A stretch of 64,000 nt of DNA from assembly GCA_964469905.1 (NCBI GenBank), contig CAYXZW010000009.1:1-64000 (forward strand), given 5' to 3'. Positions 25,990 through 35,700 of the stretch are shown here, in pieces. Both the position numbers and the translations under genes were made by a program. The notes under the pieces are model-generated. The model saw only the letters and a program-made list of their open reading frames with translations, was not told where the DNA came from and did no database searches. Source of the DNA: MVRV01 sp964469905 (GTDB lineage: Bacteria > Desulfobacterota > Syntrophia > Syntrophales > Smithellaceae). Within the stretch, counting starts at the first letter, position 1. Each line of letters begins with the position of its first letter.

Positions 25990-27543
25990 ATGAAGAAAGT
26001 TGGCGGAAAATCCGTTGTTGTAATCGACGGCGGCAATATCTGTTTTGATGATATAATTGCCGTAGCGCGCGACGGTGTGGCAGTTCAAATAAGCAAAAGC
26101 AAGGCCTTTGTGCAGCGAATGGAAAAGACTAAGCTCATGCTCATGAAATCAATGCACCGGGACGTGCCTGTTTATGGAGTGAACACCGGGTATGGAAAAT
26201 CATGCGGCAATAGGATGTCCCTGAATCTCGCCCTGAAGAACGGTGAAAACATTTTCCGTTTTCATGGCTGCGGCACAGGGGACCCCATCGGAATTGAGGA
26301 AACACGCGGTGCGATGTTATGCCGGATAATTTGCCTGGCCCGCGGATATTCAGGAGTGTCCGTCGCACTTCTACAGCAAATGGCTGATTTCCTGAATTCG
26401 GGAATAACACCGGTCGTTCCCTGCGAAGGATCTGTCGGAGCTTCCGGAGATTTAACACCGATGTCTTATATCGGAGCCTGCCTCGCCGGTGAACGCGAAG
26501 TTTTTTACCGCGAGGAAATAATGCCGACGAACAAAGCGTTGAAGAAGGCCGGGCTTAAACCATACAAATATTTACCCAAAGAGCCGCTTTCCATGGTCAA
26601 CGGCACTACCACAATGACGGGTATTGCCGCTCTGGCGGTGGAAAGAGCAAATCGCATTTTAAACGCCGCCATCTATGCCACTGCACTTTCGGTGCATGCC
26701 TTGAAGGGAAATGCACATCACTATCATCCGGTGCTGGCCGAAGCAAAGCCCTTCCCCGGCCAGGCTTTTGTTGCCAAGCAGATTGCCCGCCTTCTGCAGA
26801 CCAATGTCTCGACGCGGCAACTCGAAGATGATGCTCTGGAAACGCTGCAGGATCCATACTCACTGCGCTGTGCACCGCAGGTACTGGGCGTTTTGTGTGA
26901 CGCTCTTTCCTGGATAAAAAAATGGGTGGAAATCGAAGCCAACAGCTCCAATGATAACCCCATATTTGATCCGACAACAGGCAGTGTTCTCATGGGGGGA
27001 AATTTCTACGGCGGACATATTGCTTTTGCCATGGACGGACTAAAAGCGGCCTTGGCTTCGGTGGCCGATATGTGTGACCGCCAGACGATGCTTCTTGTCG
27101 ATCCGCATTCGAACAGAGGGTTGCCAGCCGATTTAGTAAGAACTTCCCCGAAAGAGACCGGTCTGCAACATGGTTTTAAGGCCATGTCGATTTCTTCATC
27201 GGCTCTGGCGGCGGAGGCGTTGAAAGGAACCATGCCCGCGGCATCATTCTCGCGCTCTACGGAATCGCATAATCAGGACAAGGTCAGCATGGGCACGATT
27301 GCCGCAAGAGATGCAGAGAGAATCTGCACTTTAACGGAACGAGTTTTGTCTATACATCTTCTGGCGGCGGCTCAGGCCTGTGATATCCGGGAAAATGTGA
27401 AGGCAAGGTCATTACTGGCCGGCATTCAGGAAAAAATCAGATTTGTCAGCAAGCCGGTCATTGAAGACAGGCCATTGGATGCTGATATTGAAAGTATGTG
27501 CTTTGCAATAAGATACTCAGATTTCTTCAGGATCAAAACATGA
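25990..27543 (+). CDS. Aromatic amino acid (His/Tyr/Phe) ammonia-lyase, MIO type
   Basis: A 517-residue enzyme of the HAL/PAL/TAL family. The Ala-Ser-Gly triad that cyclises to the MIO cofactor is at 151-153 (GSVGASGDL). The family blocks YGVNTGYG (62-69), NGTT (204-207), SSNDNP and NQDKVSMGT are present. The pair that sets substrate choice, usually SH for histidine, HL for tyrosine and FL for phenylalanine enzymes, reads FH here (Phe91-His92). Specificity is therefore not clear by the simple rule. In flexirubin clusters a tyrosine ammonia-lyase provides the 4-coumarate starter; that role is likely here. AGGA precedes the ATG. The thioesterase gene follows with an ATGA overlap. Confidence 0.9.
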   Translation: MKKVGGKSVVVIDGGNICFDDIIAVARDGVAVQISKSKAFVQRMEKTKLMLMKSMHRDVPVYGVNTGYGKSCGNRMSLNLALKNGENIFRFHGCGTGDPIGIEETRGAMLCRIICLARGYSGVSVALLQQMADFLNSGITPVVPCEGSVGASGDLTPMSYIGACLAGEREVFYREEIMPTNKALKKAGLKPYKYLPKEPLSMVNGTTTMTGIAALAVERANRILNAAIYATALSVHALKGNAHHYHPVLAEAKPFPGQAFVAKQIARLLQTNVSTRQLEDDALETLQDPYSLRCAPQVLGVLCDALSWIKKWVEIEANSSNDNPIFDPTTGSVLMGGNFYGGHIAFAMDGLKAALASVADMCDRQTMLLVDPHSNRGLPADLVRTSPKETGLQHGFKAMSISSSALAAEALKGTMPAASFSRSTESHNQDKVSMGTIAARDAERICTLTERVLSIHLLAAAQACDIRENVKARSLLAGIQEKIRFVSKPVIEDRPLDADIESMCFAIRYSDFFRIKT

Positions 27544-27965
27544 ATGAAAGTAAAAAAAGTATTGAAGTGAAATATTGTGTGCCTTTTTTTGATCTCGATC
27601 CGATGCAGATCGTCTGGCACGGGAACTATCTCAACTATTTTGAAATTGCGCGTGCTGCGCTTCTCGAGAGTTGCGGGATTAATTTATATTCGTTTTATGA
27701 GCAGAATAAATTGATTTTTCCCATAATTCGGACATCCACAAAGCATATATATCCCCTGCGTTATCGCGATGACATTATCATCAAGGCAACGCTGGCTGAT
27801 GCGCGCGTAAAACTTATTGTCGATTTTGAGATAAGCCGGGTTGAAGACGGCAAAATCTGCGCACGCGGACGCACCGAACAGGTAACAGTGAGAGCTCCGG
27901 AAATGGAAACGATCTTCAAAATTCCGGCGGATATAAGGCTGGCTTTAGGTTTTACCAATGAATGA
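27540..27965 (+). CDS. Hotdog-fold acyl-CoA/ACP thioesterase (4-hydroxybenzoyl-CoA thioesterase family)
   Basis: A 141-residue single hotdog domain. The family motif DLDPMQIVWHGNYLNYFE carries the catalytic Asp, and the helix continues with IARAALLESCG. YbgC/FadM-type thioesterases of this size occur in aryl polyene clusters, where they may release or edit acyl-ACP intermediates. The ATG overlaps the stop of the ammonia-lyase gene (ATGA), and the next gene starts 8 bases before this stop. These overlaps point to coupled translation in one operon. Confidence 0.87.
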   Translation: MNESKKSIEVKYCVPFFDLDPMQIVWHGNYLNYFEIARAALLESCGINLYSFYEQNKLIFPIIRTSTKHIYPLRYRDDIIIKATLADARVKLIVDFEISRVEDGKICARGRTEQVTVRAPEMETIFKIPADIRLALGFTNE

Positions 27966-29676
27966 ATTATTGCCGAAAGCCTTTATTGCCGGTGTGGAAC
28001 GAGTTGCCGCATGGGCAGACTTACTCGATTCAATAAATGTATATCCGATAGCCGATGGCGATACCGGCCGTAATCTCTTCGTCAGCCTGACACCGTTGCT
28101 TGCCTCTAATCAGGAAAAAGAAGCACTTATCCGCCAGCTCCTTTTATCCGCCCGCGGCAATTCCGGTAATATTGCCTCCAGATTTTTTTCGGCATTCTGC
28201 CTCGCTGATTCTTTAAGCAGCCTTTATCCCTCTGCGCAGGAGGGAAGCAACCGTGCCTGGAAAGCGGTAAAAGATCCCCGTCCGGGAACAATGCTGACCA
28301 TATTCGACACCCTTGTGGAAGCTTTGAAACCTCAAACAACAATCCTGGATCCGGAAGCAATCAACAATTTAATTGGTCGTCTGGAAAAATCAGTCCACGA
28401 TACCAGCGAAATGCTGCCGAAATTGAAAAAGGCCGGCGTCGTCGATGCCGGTGCTTTAGGAATGTATATCTTCTTTGAAGGTTTCTTTTGTTGCCTCGCG
28501 GGAATGCCGCAGGAATTCAGGCCGATCACGGAAGTGTTTAAAAATCGTCTGCATATTTCTCCGGCCTTTCAGGAAGAAGCGGAAAGCGGCTATTGTGTCG
28601 ATTTTGTCATCAAAGCAAATCATTTGTCTGCTGCTGAATTGGCCAAAATCACTAAAGCTGAGGAGAGCGTTATTGTTATTCCTGAAGGTGATCTTTATAA
28701 AATACACCTGCATACCGACAACAAAGAAAAGATAAGAGATGAAGTGGCCAAGTATGGAAGCATGGTAAATTGGGAGGATGATAATCTCAATGAGCAAATC
28801 AGCGAATTCCGCAATGCCCAATCCAACAAAATACTCCATATAATGACCGATGCCGCTGGTTCCTTAACCCGTTCCGATGCAAAAAATAACGGCATTACCC
28901 TTTTGCACAGCTATGTTACAATGGGAGATAAATGCCTGCCGGAAACGCATCTTCATCCCACTGAACTATATGCCGCAATGCTTCAGGGAGTTAAGGTTTC
29001 GACATCACAGGCATCGATTTTCGAGAGACATCAGTTTTATGAAAGTGTACTGGATCGGTTCGAAAAAGTATTATATTTATGCGTCGGTTCCATCTATACC
29101 GGCAATTATAGTGCTGCTGTAGAATGGAAAAAACAACACGATCCGCAAAACCGGCTTGTTGTTATTGACACGGGCGCGGCATCAGGCCGATTGGCAACAA
29201 TTGTGCTGGCTGTTAATCGTTATTTAACTAAAACAAATGATATGGAAAAAACAATTGCCTTTGCCACCGGCGCTTTAAATGCCTGCGAAGAATATGTGTT
29301 TTTAGATAAGCTGGAATACCTGGCCGCCGGCGGCAGGTTATCCAAAACAAGCGCCTTTTTTGGCGACATGCTGAAGATGAAGCCGGTCATATCACCGCAA
29401 CCGGAAGGAGCAAAGAAAGTCGGCGTAGTACGTAACCAGGAAGACCAGATAAAAATGGCTCTGTCGAAGCTGGCAGCATCTCTGACTAAAGATATAGAAG
29501 CACTGATCATGCTGGAGTATTCGGATAACTATGCTCTGGTCAACGAAACTATCAAACCATTGATTGCGGCCGCATATCCGCATGCCGAAATAATTATTCA
29601 ACCTGTTTCCCTGACATCGGGAGCGCATATGGGACCGGGGACGTGGGCGGTGGCATTCCTGCCGAAAATGGAATGA
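27958..29676 (+). CDS. Fused FakA-FakB-like fatty acid kinase (DhaL + DegV domains)
   Basis: A 572-residue fusion. Residues 1-190 match the ATP-binding DhaL/Dak2 domain of fatty acid kinase FakA: the Mg-ATP loop IADGDTGRN (31-39), SARGNSG (64-70), RPGTMLTI and VVDAGALGMY. Residues about 210-285 resemble the FakA middle domain, including KIHLHTDN with its His. Residues about 288-570 are a DegV/FakB fatty-acid-binding domain, with MTDAAGSL, VSTSQAS, AAGGRLSK and MKPVI. In Firmicutes FakA phosphorylates fatty acids held by separate FakB proteins. This fusion would bind and phosphorylate an acyl chain by itself. In this locus the acid could be a polyene product. The acid bound is inference. It overlaps both neighbouring genes by a few bases. 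Confidence 0.85.
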   Translation: MNELLPKAFIAGVERVAAWADLLDSINVYPIADGDTGRNLFVSLTPLLASNQEKEALIRQLLLSARGNSGNIASRFFSAFCLADSLSSLYPSAQEGSNRAWKAVKDPRPGTMLTIFDTLVEALKPQTTILDPEAINNLIGRLEKSVHDTSEMLPKLKKAGVVDAGALGMYIFFEGFFCCLAGMPQEFRPITEVFKNRLHISPAFQEEAESGYCVDFVIKANHLSAAELAKITKAEESVIVIPEGDLYKIHLHTDNKEKIRDEVAKYGSMVNWEDDNLNEQISEFRNAQSNKILHIMTDAAGSLTRSDAKNNGITLLHSYVTMGDKCLPETHLHPTELYAAMLQGVKVSTSQASIFERHQFYESVLDRFEKVLYLCVGSIYTGNYSAAVEWKKQHDPQNRLVVIDTGAASGRLATIVLAVNRYLTKTNDMEKTIAFATGALNACEEYVFLDKLEYLAAGGRLSKTSAFFGDMLKMKPVISPQPEGAKKVGVVRNQEDQIKMALSKLAASLTKDIEALIMLEYSDNYALVNETIKPLIAAAYPHAEIIIQPVSLTSGAHMGPGTWAVAFLPKME

Positions 29677-30419
29677 TTATGAGAAACACCTGTGCAAACA
29701 ACTTGTCTTGCGAAACAACTCAAAAAGGGCGTTTTGCTTTTGTCATCCCTGTTTACAATCATGCCGGTACCATAGCTGATGTTATAAGGCGAACTAAGGC
29801 CATCGGCTTTCCGGTGTTTGTGGTGAATGATGGATCGACTGACAATACTCGTGGTGAGATTCAGAACATTGAAGGCATTCATATTGTCGATCATAAAATA
29901 AATATGGGCAAAGGCGCTGCGCTGCTGAGCGGCTTTGCCGCTGCGGCCGTTGAAGCCGATTGGGCAATTACGATCGATGCCGACGGCCAGCATTACCCGG
30001 AAGATGCTCCAAAGCTTATCGCTGCCATTCCCCGCGGAGCAAGGGCTATTGTTGTGGGAGCAAGAGAAGGAATGATCGGCAAGCATGTGCCGTGGACAAG
30101 CCGCTTCGGCCGTAAATTTTCCAATTTCTGGGTCTGGATGTCCGGCGGACCTGTTCTTTCCGACTCTCAGAGCGGCATGCGCCTTTATCCTCTGCCTGAG
30201 GCAATCGTCTTACCTGTGAAAGCAAGGCGATTTCAATTTGAGGTGGAAATACTGGTGCAGGCCAAAAGAAAGAGGTTGCCTGTTTTGGAAACTCCGGTCC
30301 GGGTTGTCTATAACCCCGGTGGTTCCAGGATTTCTCATTTCCGCCCCTTTGTCGATTTTATTCGCAACTCCACAACCTTCACCCGCCTCATTTTCACTCG
30401 GATATTTTCCTGGCGTTAA
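29673..30419 (+). CDS. Family 2 glycosyltransferase
   Basis: About 248 residues of the GT-A fold. Landmarks are FAFVIPVYNHAGTI near the start, VVNDGSTDNT for nucleotide binding, HKINMGKGAAL, and the metal-binding ITIDADGQHYPED. Similarity is to dolichyl-phosphate mannosyltransferase-like GT2 enzymes. No membrane segments are seen. ATG 29673 overlaps the preceding stop (ATGA). Aryl polyene clusters commonly encode a GT2 enzyme thought to glycosylate the lipid anchor or head group. It is the last gene of block A, followed by a hairpin at 30566-30595. Confidence 0.87.
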   Translation: MIMRNTCANNLSCETTQKGRFAFVIPVYNHAGTIADVIRRTKAIGFPVFVVNDGSTDNTRGEIQNIEGIHIVDHKINMGKGAALLSGFAAAAVEADWAITIDADGQHYPEDAPKLIAAIPRGARAIVVGAREGMIGKHVPWTSRFGRKFSNFWVWMSGGPVLSDSQSGMRLYPLPEAIVLPVKARRFQFEVEILVQAKRKRLPVLETPVRVVYNPGGSRISHFRPFVDFIRNSTTFTRLIFTRIFSWR

Positions 30420-30565
30420 TTGGTATGAATATTTTGTTCATTCAATTCTTAGGTATTTCTGGATAAAAACGAAGAGAGACCCTTCAGACTGCTTGCTTCA
30501 TTTACAACTAAAGTGTTTTCGATTTGGAGTTGAGTTGACGATTCCCAATTGAAGTGCTCAATAAA

Positions 30566-30595
30566 AAAGGCAGAGCCATTTCTGACCCTGCCTTT
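30566..30595. terminator. Bidirectional hairpin terminator
   Basis: AAAGGCAG at 30566-30573 pairs with CTGCCTTT at 30588-30595, flanked by A-rich and T-rich sequence. It would end transcription of block A from the left and of the decayed PEP-CTERM region from the right. Confidence 0.7.
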
Positions 30596-30622
30596 ATATA
30601 ACAAACTGCTTTATGCGTTTGA

Positions 30623-30802
30623 TTACTTCTTTACCTTTCTACGAACTCCTGCCAACCCAAGCAAGCCAGCACTGAACAGCAGCATGGTGGCTGGTTCGGG
30701 AGTAGCTCCTGGTGCCGCGCTGTAGAAGTCTTTATTAATCGTAAAATTGACTATATCGATTATCTGATAATTGCCAACCCAACCACTCCTTATTTTAACC
30801 CA
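30623..30802 (-). pseudogene. C-terminal remnant of a PEP-CTERM sorted protein
   Basis: The minus strand reads, after an in-frame stop, about 60 codons ending ATPEPATMLLFSAGLLGLAG followed by VRRKVKK and a stop. This is a textbook PEP-CTERM signal: Pro-Glu-Pro, a hydrophobic helix, then a basic tail, recognised by exosortase. No start codon or signal peptide lies in frame; a TAA sits just upstream. The body of the gene has therefore been lost or broken by frameshifts. No exosortase gene is in the window. Confidence 0.75.
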
Positions 30803-30881
30803 TTATCTATACACTTTACTTTGAAGCACTACAAAAGCAACACTATAATTTTCACTTGTCTTTTCGAGGCGAGGTATCATT

Positions 30882-31066
30882 TTATGGTTCCTCTCGATTT
30901 ATATAATGAATAATCCAAAGTTTTGATAACTGCGTTCCATTTTTAAGTTCAGAACTGTCATTGAGTGATAAGCTTATTATAAATGGTGCACCGGCTTTTA
31001 TTTCACTGCTTGGATTCCCCGGTTCATCATCAATAATAAGTATAGTCTGCTTTTTACCTCAATGAA
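30882..31066 (-). pseudogene. Startless frame beginning like a response regulator
   Basis: An open frame of about 61 codons with no start codon begins VKKQTILIIDDEPGNPSS. Its first part copies the N-terminus of the two neighbouring response regulators (QKQTILIVDDEPVN and KRQTLLIVDDEPVN). After DDEP it bears no receiver similarity and ends at a TAA. It looks like a recombination or deletion scar joined to another sequence. Confidence 0.35.
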
Positions 31067-31070
31067 TTAT

Positions 31071-32180
31071 TTATTTATCCCTTTCCACTGAGTCCATGTA
31101 TTTCAGAGCAATCATTTGAAACTGGTCGGCTATTTCTAAAAAAGCAGCGGCTATATCCGGATCAAAATGATTACCCGCCTCTTCTTTGATCACGGATACT
31201 GCGTCATCGTGTGTAAATGCGGACTTGTAAACTCTCTTACTGATCAAAGCGTCATATACATCTGCGATTGCCATGATGCGACCACACAAGGGTATATTAT
31301 TCCCTGATATCCCCTCCGGATAACCCCTCCCATTCCACTTTTCATGATGCGTATACGCAATTTCCCTGGCAAAAACAAGAAAGGAGGCAGGCGTTTCCAA
31401 TAGTACTTCCGCAGCAGATATGGCATTACGACCCAGTAAAGTATGTGTTTTCATTATCTCAAATTCCTCAACAGTCAATTTACCTGGTTTTATTAAAATG
31501 CTGTCAGGAATGCCAACTTTGCCAATGTCATGTAATGTTGCTGATTTGAAAAATAATTCTATATTTTTTCCTGTTAAATGATGCTTGAAACGGGAATGTT
31601 CTTTAAGACTTTCGGCAAGCAACTTTACATAATACTGAGTACGTCTGATGTGTTTGCCTGTTTCATTATCACGAGTTTCAGCAAGAGAACCCATGGCAAC
31701 CATAGTTACATCTTGTATATTGGAAATCTCTTTCGTTCTCTGAATAACCTCCTGCTCCAGAAACTCATTTTTATCTTTCAAAAAATCTCTTACTTTTTTT
31801 AGTTGCAGGTGAGTCACGACACGGGCAAGAACTATTGGTGGGCTTATTGGTTTAGCAATGTAATCAACTGCGCCCAAATTGAATCCTTTTTGTTCATCTT
31901 CGACCTGGGATTTTGCCGTTAGAAAAATTATTGGTATATTCTGCGTTTCTGGATTGCTTTTGATAAATCGGCAAACCTCATATCCATCTATTCCGGGCAT
32001 CATAATGTCGAGAAGAATAAGATCAGGCATGTTTTCTGATGATGCTATTTGCAGAGCTGTTTCTCCGTTGTTTGCGACACGAATTTGATAATCCGATCTC
32101 AATAATTCCACCAGTATTTTAATATTTACCGGCTCATCATCTACAATCAATATGGTCTGCTTTTGAGTTTGATCAATCAT
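31071..32180 (-). CDS. Response regulator with HD-GYP c-di-GMP phosphodiesterase domain (RpfG-like)
   Basis: A 369-residue two-domain protein. The receiver (about 8-125) has the acidic pair DDEP, phospho-acceptor Asp in LILLDIMMPGIDGYE and conserved Lys in YIAKPISP. After a coiled linker the HD-GYP domain (about 165-355) shows HDIGKVGIPD, HTLLGRNAI, HHEKWNGRGYPEG and ADVYDAL, the full metal-binding and GYP set. It probably degrades cyclic di-GMP when phosphorylated. It lies downstream of another response regulator and a hybrid kinase on the same strand, the likely phosphodonor system. The receiver is clearly paralogous to that of the next gene. Confidence 0.92.
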   Translation of the reverse strand: MIDQTQKQTILIVDDEPVNIKILVELLRSDYQIRVANNGETALQIASSENMPDLILLDIMMPGIDGYEVCRFIKSNPETQNIPIIFLTAKSQVEDEQKGFNLGAVDYIAKPISPPIVLARVVTHLQLKKVRDFLKDKNEFLEQEVIQRTKEISNIQDVTMVAMGSLAETRDNETGKHIRRTQYYVKLLAESLKEHSRFKHHLTGKNIELFFKSATLHDIGKVGIPDSILIKPGKLTVEEFEIMKTHTLLGRNAISAAEVLLETPASFLVFAREIAYTHHEKWNGRGYPEGISGNNIPLCGRIMAIADVYDALISKRVYKSAFTHDDAVSVIKEEAGNHFDPDIAAAFLEIADQFQMIALKYMDSVERDK

Positions 32181-32312
32181 TTTTTAACTCTCTCCACTAG
32201 AATATTTTGTGGTAGCCCGGTTTAAGGCTAAGATTCATGCCGCAGCCTGTTTCTGCACTGGTTTTTCGTATATCTTCTCCTCTGTTATTTTCCTGTTATC
32301 CAAAACTCCTGT

Positions 32313-32792
32313 TTATTTTCTTAAAAACATATACATATATTCTTTTTCCATTTCCTGCATTTCGCGGGTGCGCTCTTTAAGCATCCATTCTAGAAAATCC
32401 CTGTTCCTTTTTAACTCTAAATGCGTTTTTATCCTGGCCATTACAACAATGGGACTGAAGGGCTTGGCAATATAATCCACCGCGCCGAGTTCAAATCCCT
32501 TTGTCTGGTCATCTTCACCTCCTTTTGCCGTGACGAAGATGATCGGGATGTCCTTTGTGCGTGGCTCAGCCTTCAATCTTCTGCAAACCTCATAGCCGTC
32601 TATGCCCGGCATCATGACATCCAGAATGATAAGATCGGGTGGATTGTCCGATTGGGCTATCTGCAACGCCTTTTCTCCGTCAGTGGCCACTTTTATTGTA
32701 TAATCGGATCGCAACATTTCCAGAAAGATTTTGATATTAACCGGTTCATCATCAACAATTAACAACGTCTGTCGCTTAATCTGCTCATCCAT
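32313..32792 (-). CDS. Single-domain response regulator with coiled tail
   Basis: A 159-residue receiver (about 8-125) with DDEP, phospho-acceptor Asp in LIILDVMMPGIDGYE, Thr in FVTAKG and Lys in YIAKPFSP. A short charged helix of about 30 residues follows, and there is no output domain. It is very similar to the receiver of the HD-GYP protein 130 bases downstream, indicating a tandem duplication. Its start overlaps the end of the hybrid kinase gene by 8 bases, so it is probably that kinase's partner. Confidence 0.9.
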   Translation of the reverse strand: MDEQIKRQTLLIVDDEPVNIKIFLEMLRSDYTIKVATDGEKALQIAQSDNPPDLIILDVMMPGIDGYEVCRRLKAEPRTKDIPIIFVTAKGGEDDQTKGFELGAVDYIAKPFSPIVVMARIKTHLELKRNRDFLEWMLKERTREMQEMEKEYMYMFLRK

Positions 32793-35700
32793 TTTCTTTT
32801 CCCTCCAAAGAAATATTCATTTGCAGGGCAATCCTGCGCAAAGGATTTAAGGCATTTGTGAAATCAAAATTGGCAAGATGGAATTCCAGCTCTTCCATTT
32901 CTTTATTAAACAGCGAACTGTCAATATTCGCCCTGATGGTTTCGAAGCATATCTCCGCATCCACATTGTTTTCGGCAAGCAGCCGCGCTAGTTCAATCAG
33001 CAGAGGGACAACATTGGCAGGATCAATACATACATCAGGGGTCGATGGTCTTTCTTTACCCGCCTGCTTGATAGTTTTTAATGAGTCCACAATTGGTTGC
33101 AGTTCCCGGGCAAGACGTGACAGGCACAATGCGTAATCAGCACTGCCTTTCCCGACAATCACCGCCTCCAATTCCTGAGCCGCGTCCTGTACACCGGTAA
33201 CAGAAAGGTTGGCCGCCGTTCCCTTGACGGTGTGAGCGACACGCGCCGCAGCAGGGAGATCACCAGCCTCTATCAAACCCCAAATCTCTTCAGCCACCGA
33301 GCCATATTTATTCGCAAAATCCACGAGCAGCTTTATGTACAGATTCCGGTTTCCTCCCACACGTCGCAAACCATCTGCTACGTTAACGCCCGGCAATTCC
33401 GGCGGTAGCGTGACATCCTCTTTGTCCCCTAAATGATTTTTACGGATTGAGGAAATATCCCGTTCACCCGGTTTGATCCACTTAAGTAATATGGCGTATA
33501 GATTATCCTGATCAATCGGTTTGCTCAGATAGTCATCCATGCCGGCCTCAATACATCTCTCGCGCTCACCAACCATGGCATGGGCAGTCATTGCGACAAT
33601 CGGTACACGGGGGCGTGTTCCTGCACTCATATCCGGCAGAGATTCCTCCCATTTCCGTATTTCTTTTGTTGCCGTGTAGCCGTCCATCACCGGCATCTGC
33701 ATATCCATAAAAACAAGATCATAGGCAAATGACTGCACAGCATCCATCCCCTTTTTCCCGTTTTCGGCCACTGTCACCACCATGCCGACCTGTTCCAGAA
33801 GTTCTGATGCCACCTGCTGATTGATCTCGTTGTCCTCAATGAGCAAAACCCTGGCACCCTGAATATCCTTCAGCTCCTCCGATACATGAGGCTGGTAATG
33901 ACGGGTCAGGTGACCCGGCCTAAAATGCTTATCGTCAACATCCCGGCCAAAGACCTCCATGATCGTGTCAAACATAAGCGATCGGCTCACCGGTTTGACC
34001 AGGAAAGCGAAAATGCCTGCTGCCTCCGCCTGACTCCTGATCTCCTCCTGCCCGTAGGCGGTGACCATTATAATCTCCGGCATCAAGGCAAGCTTGGCAT
34101 TCGCCCTGATCTGCCTGGATGCCTCAATTCCGTCCATCCCGGGCATCTTCCAGTCCATGAGAACCAGTTTATAAGGTCTGTCCGTTGCGGCTGTTTCCAA
34201 CTCGGCAATCGCTTCTGGGCCCGTTGCCACCTGACTGACCTCGAAGGAAAACGACTCCAGTGCATCGTTTAAGATCTCTCGCGCTGTGGGGTTGTCATCA
34301 ACAACGAGCACACGCATCCCCTTGATGTCTATAGGCAGCTCATGTCGCAGCTTACTCACTTCTTCCGGTATGCCGAAACGGACGGTGAAGGTGAAACGGC
34401 TACCGCGCCCCGGTTCGCTTTCCACTTGAATATCGCCCCCCATCATCTCCACCAGACGTTTGCTGATTGTCAATCCCAGACCTGTTCCCCCGTATTTTCT
34501 CGTGGTGGAACCATCCGCCTGGGAGAAAGCCTGAAACAGGCGCTGCGCGTGCTCTGTGGTCATCCCGATTCCAGTGTCACTAACAGTGAACCTCAGCTGC
34601 GTACTTTTCGTCGCCGCTTCTTTCTCTTCATCTTCTTCCTGCGCACGTTCAACTCTGACGGAGATCTGACCTGCGTCGGTAAACTTAAGGGCATTGCCAG
34701 TCAGGTTAAGCAGCACCTGTCCGAGACGCAACGGATCTCCGATCAGGGTGTCAGGCACATTGCCGTCCACGTCAAATAACAGCTCCAAATCCTTCTCCAT
34801 CGCCTTCATTCCCACTACGTTGGAAAGGTTATTCAAGACGTCATCCATATCAAAGTTGATCGTCTCCAGAGTCAGTTTTCCCGCTTCGATCTTGGAAAAA
34901 TCCAAGGTGTCGTTGATGATCCCGAGAAGCGTCCTGGCGGAGGACTCAATCTTAATGAGATAGTCCCTTTGCTTCGGGGTTAAATCAGTTTTGAGCGCCA
35001 GTGTGGACAAACCCGTGATTGCATTCATCGGCGTCCTGATTTCATGACTCATATTCGCCAGAAACTCGCTTTTGGACCTTGTCGCCGCCTCAGCTACTTC
35101 TTTGGCTATCTTTAATTCTTCTATCCGTTTCTTCTCCGTGACATCTTTCAATGCGCCCTCTATATAAAGGACGTGCCCGCTGCTATCCAAGATAACATGG
35201 GAATTCAAGGAAGCATCGATAATGCTTCCGTCTTTCCTGTATGCCCTGAATTCAAAATCATGCACAGAACCATTCGCAAGCACCGCATCCCTAAACACGT
35301 TACCACTTGCACAATCACAGTAGAGGCTTCTGTTGAAAATGTCTTCAACGTTTTTCATAAAGTCTTCAGGCGTATCGTATCCAAATGTCGTCGCCAGAGT
35401 AGGATTGGCAGCCAGAAGGCGTCCGTCCTGCGTGGCCTGGAAGAGACCTTCCGTAGAGTTATGAAAGATGCTCCTATATTTTTCCTCCGCCTGCCTCAAT
35501 TCTTCCTCGGCCCTCTTCCTTTCCATAATATCACGACCGATTGCCCGGAATCCTACGGGGTTTCCCTTTTTGTCCCTGATCAGAGATGCCACGATTTCAG
35601 TTAATGCGTATTCCCCATTCTTTTTCAAAGCAGTCCAGTAAAAGGGCTTTCCGGGAATGCCCGTTTGATAAATCTCCTTGTAATAATTCCTTGTACTTTC

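Noticed and set aside
30420..30552. Plus-strand frame continuing past the glycosyltransferase
   Set aside because: Another frame of the GT2 gene tail; no start site of its own and no domain.
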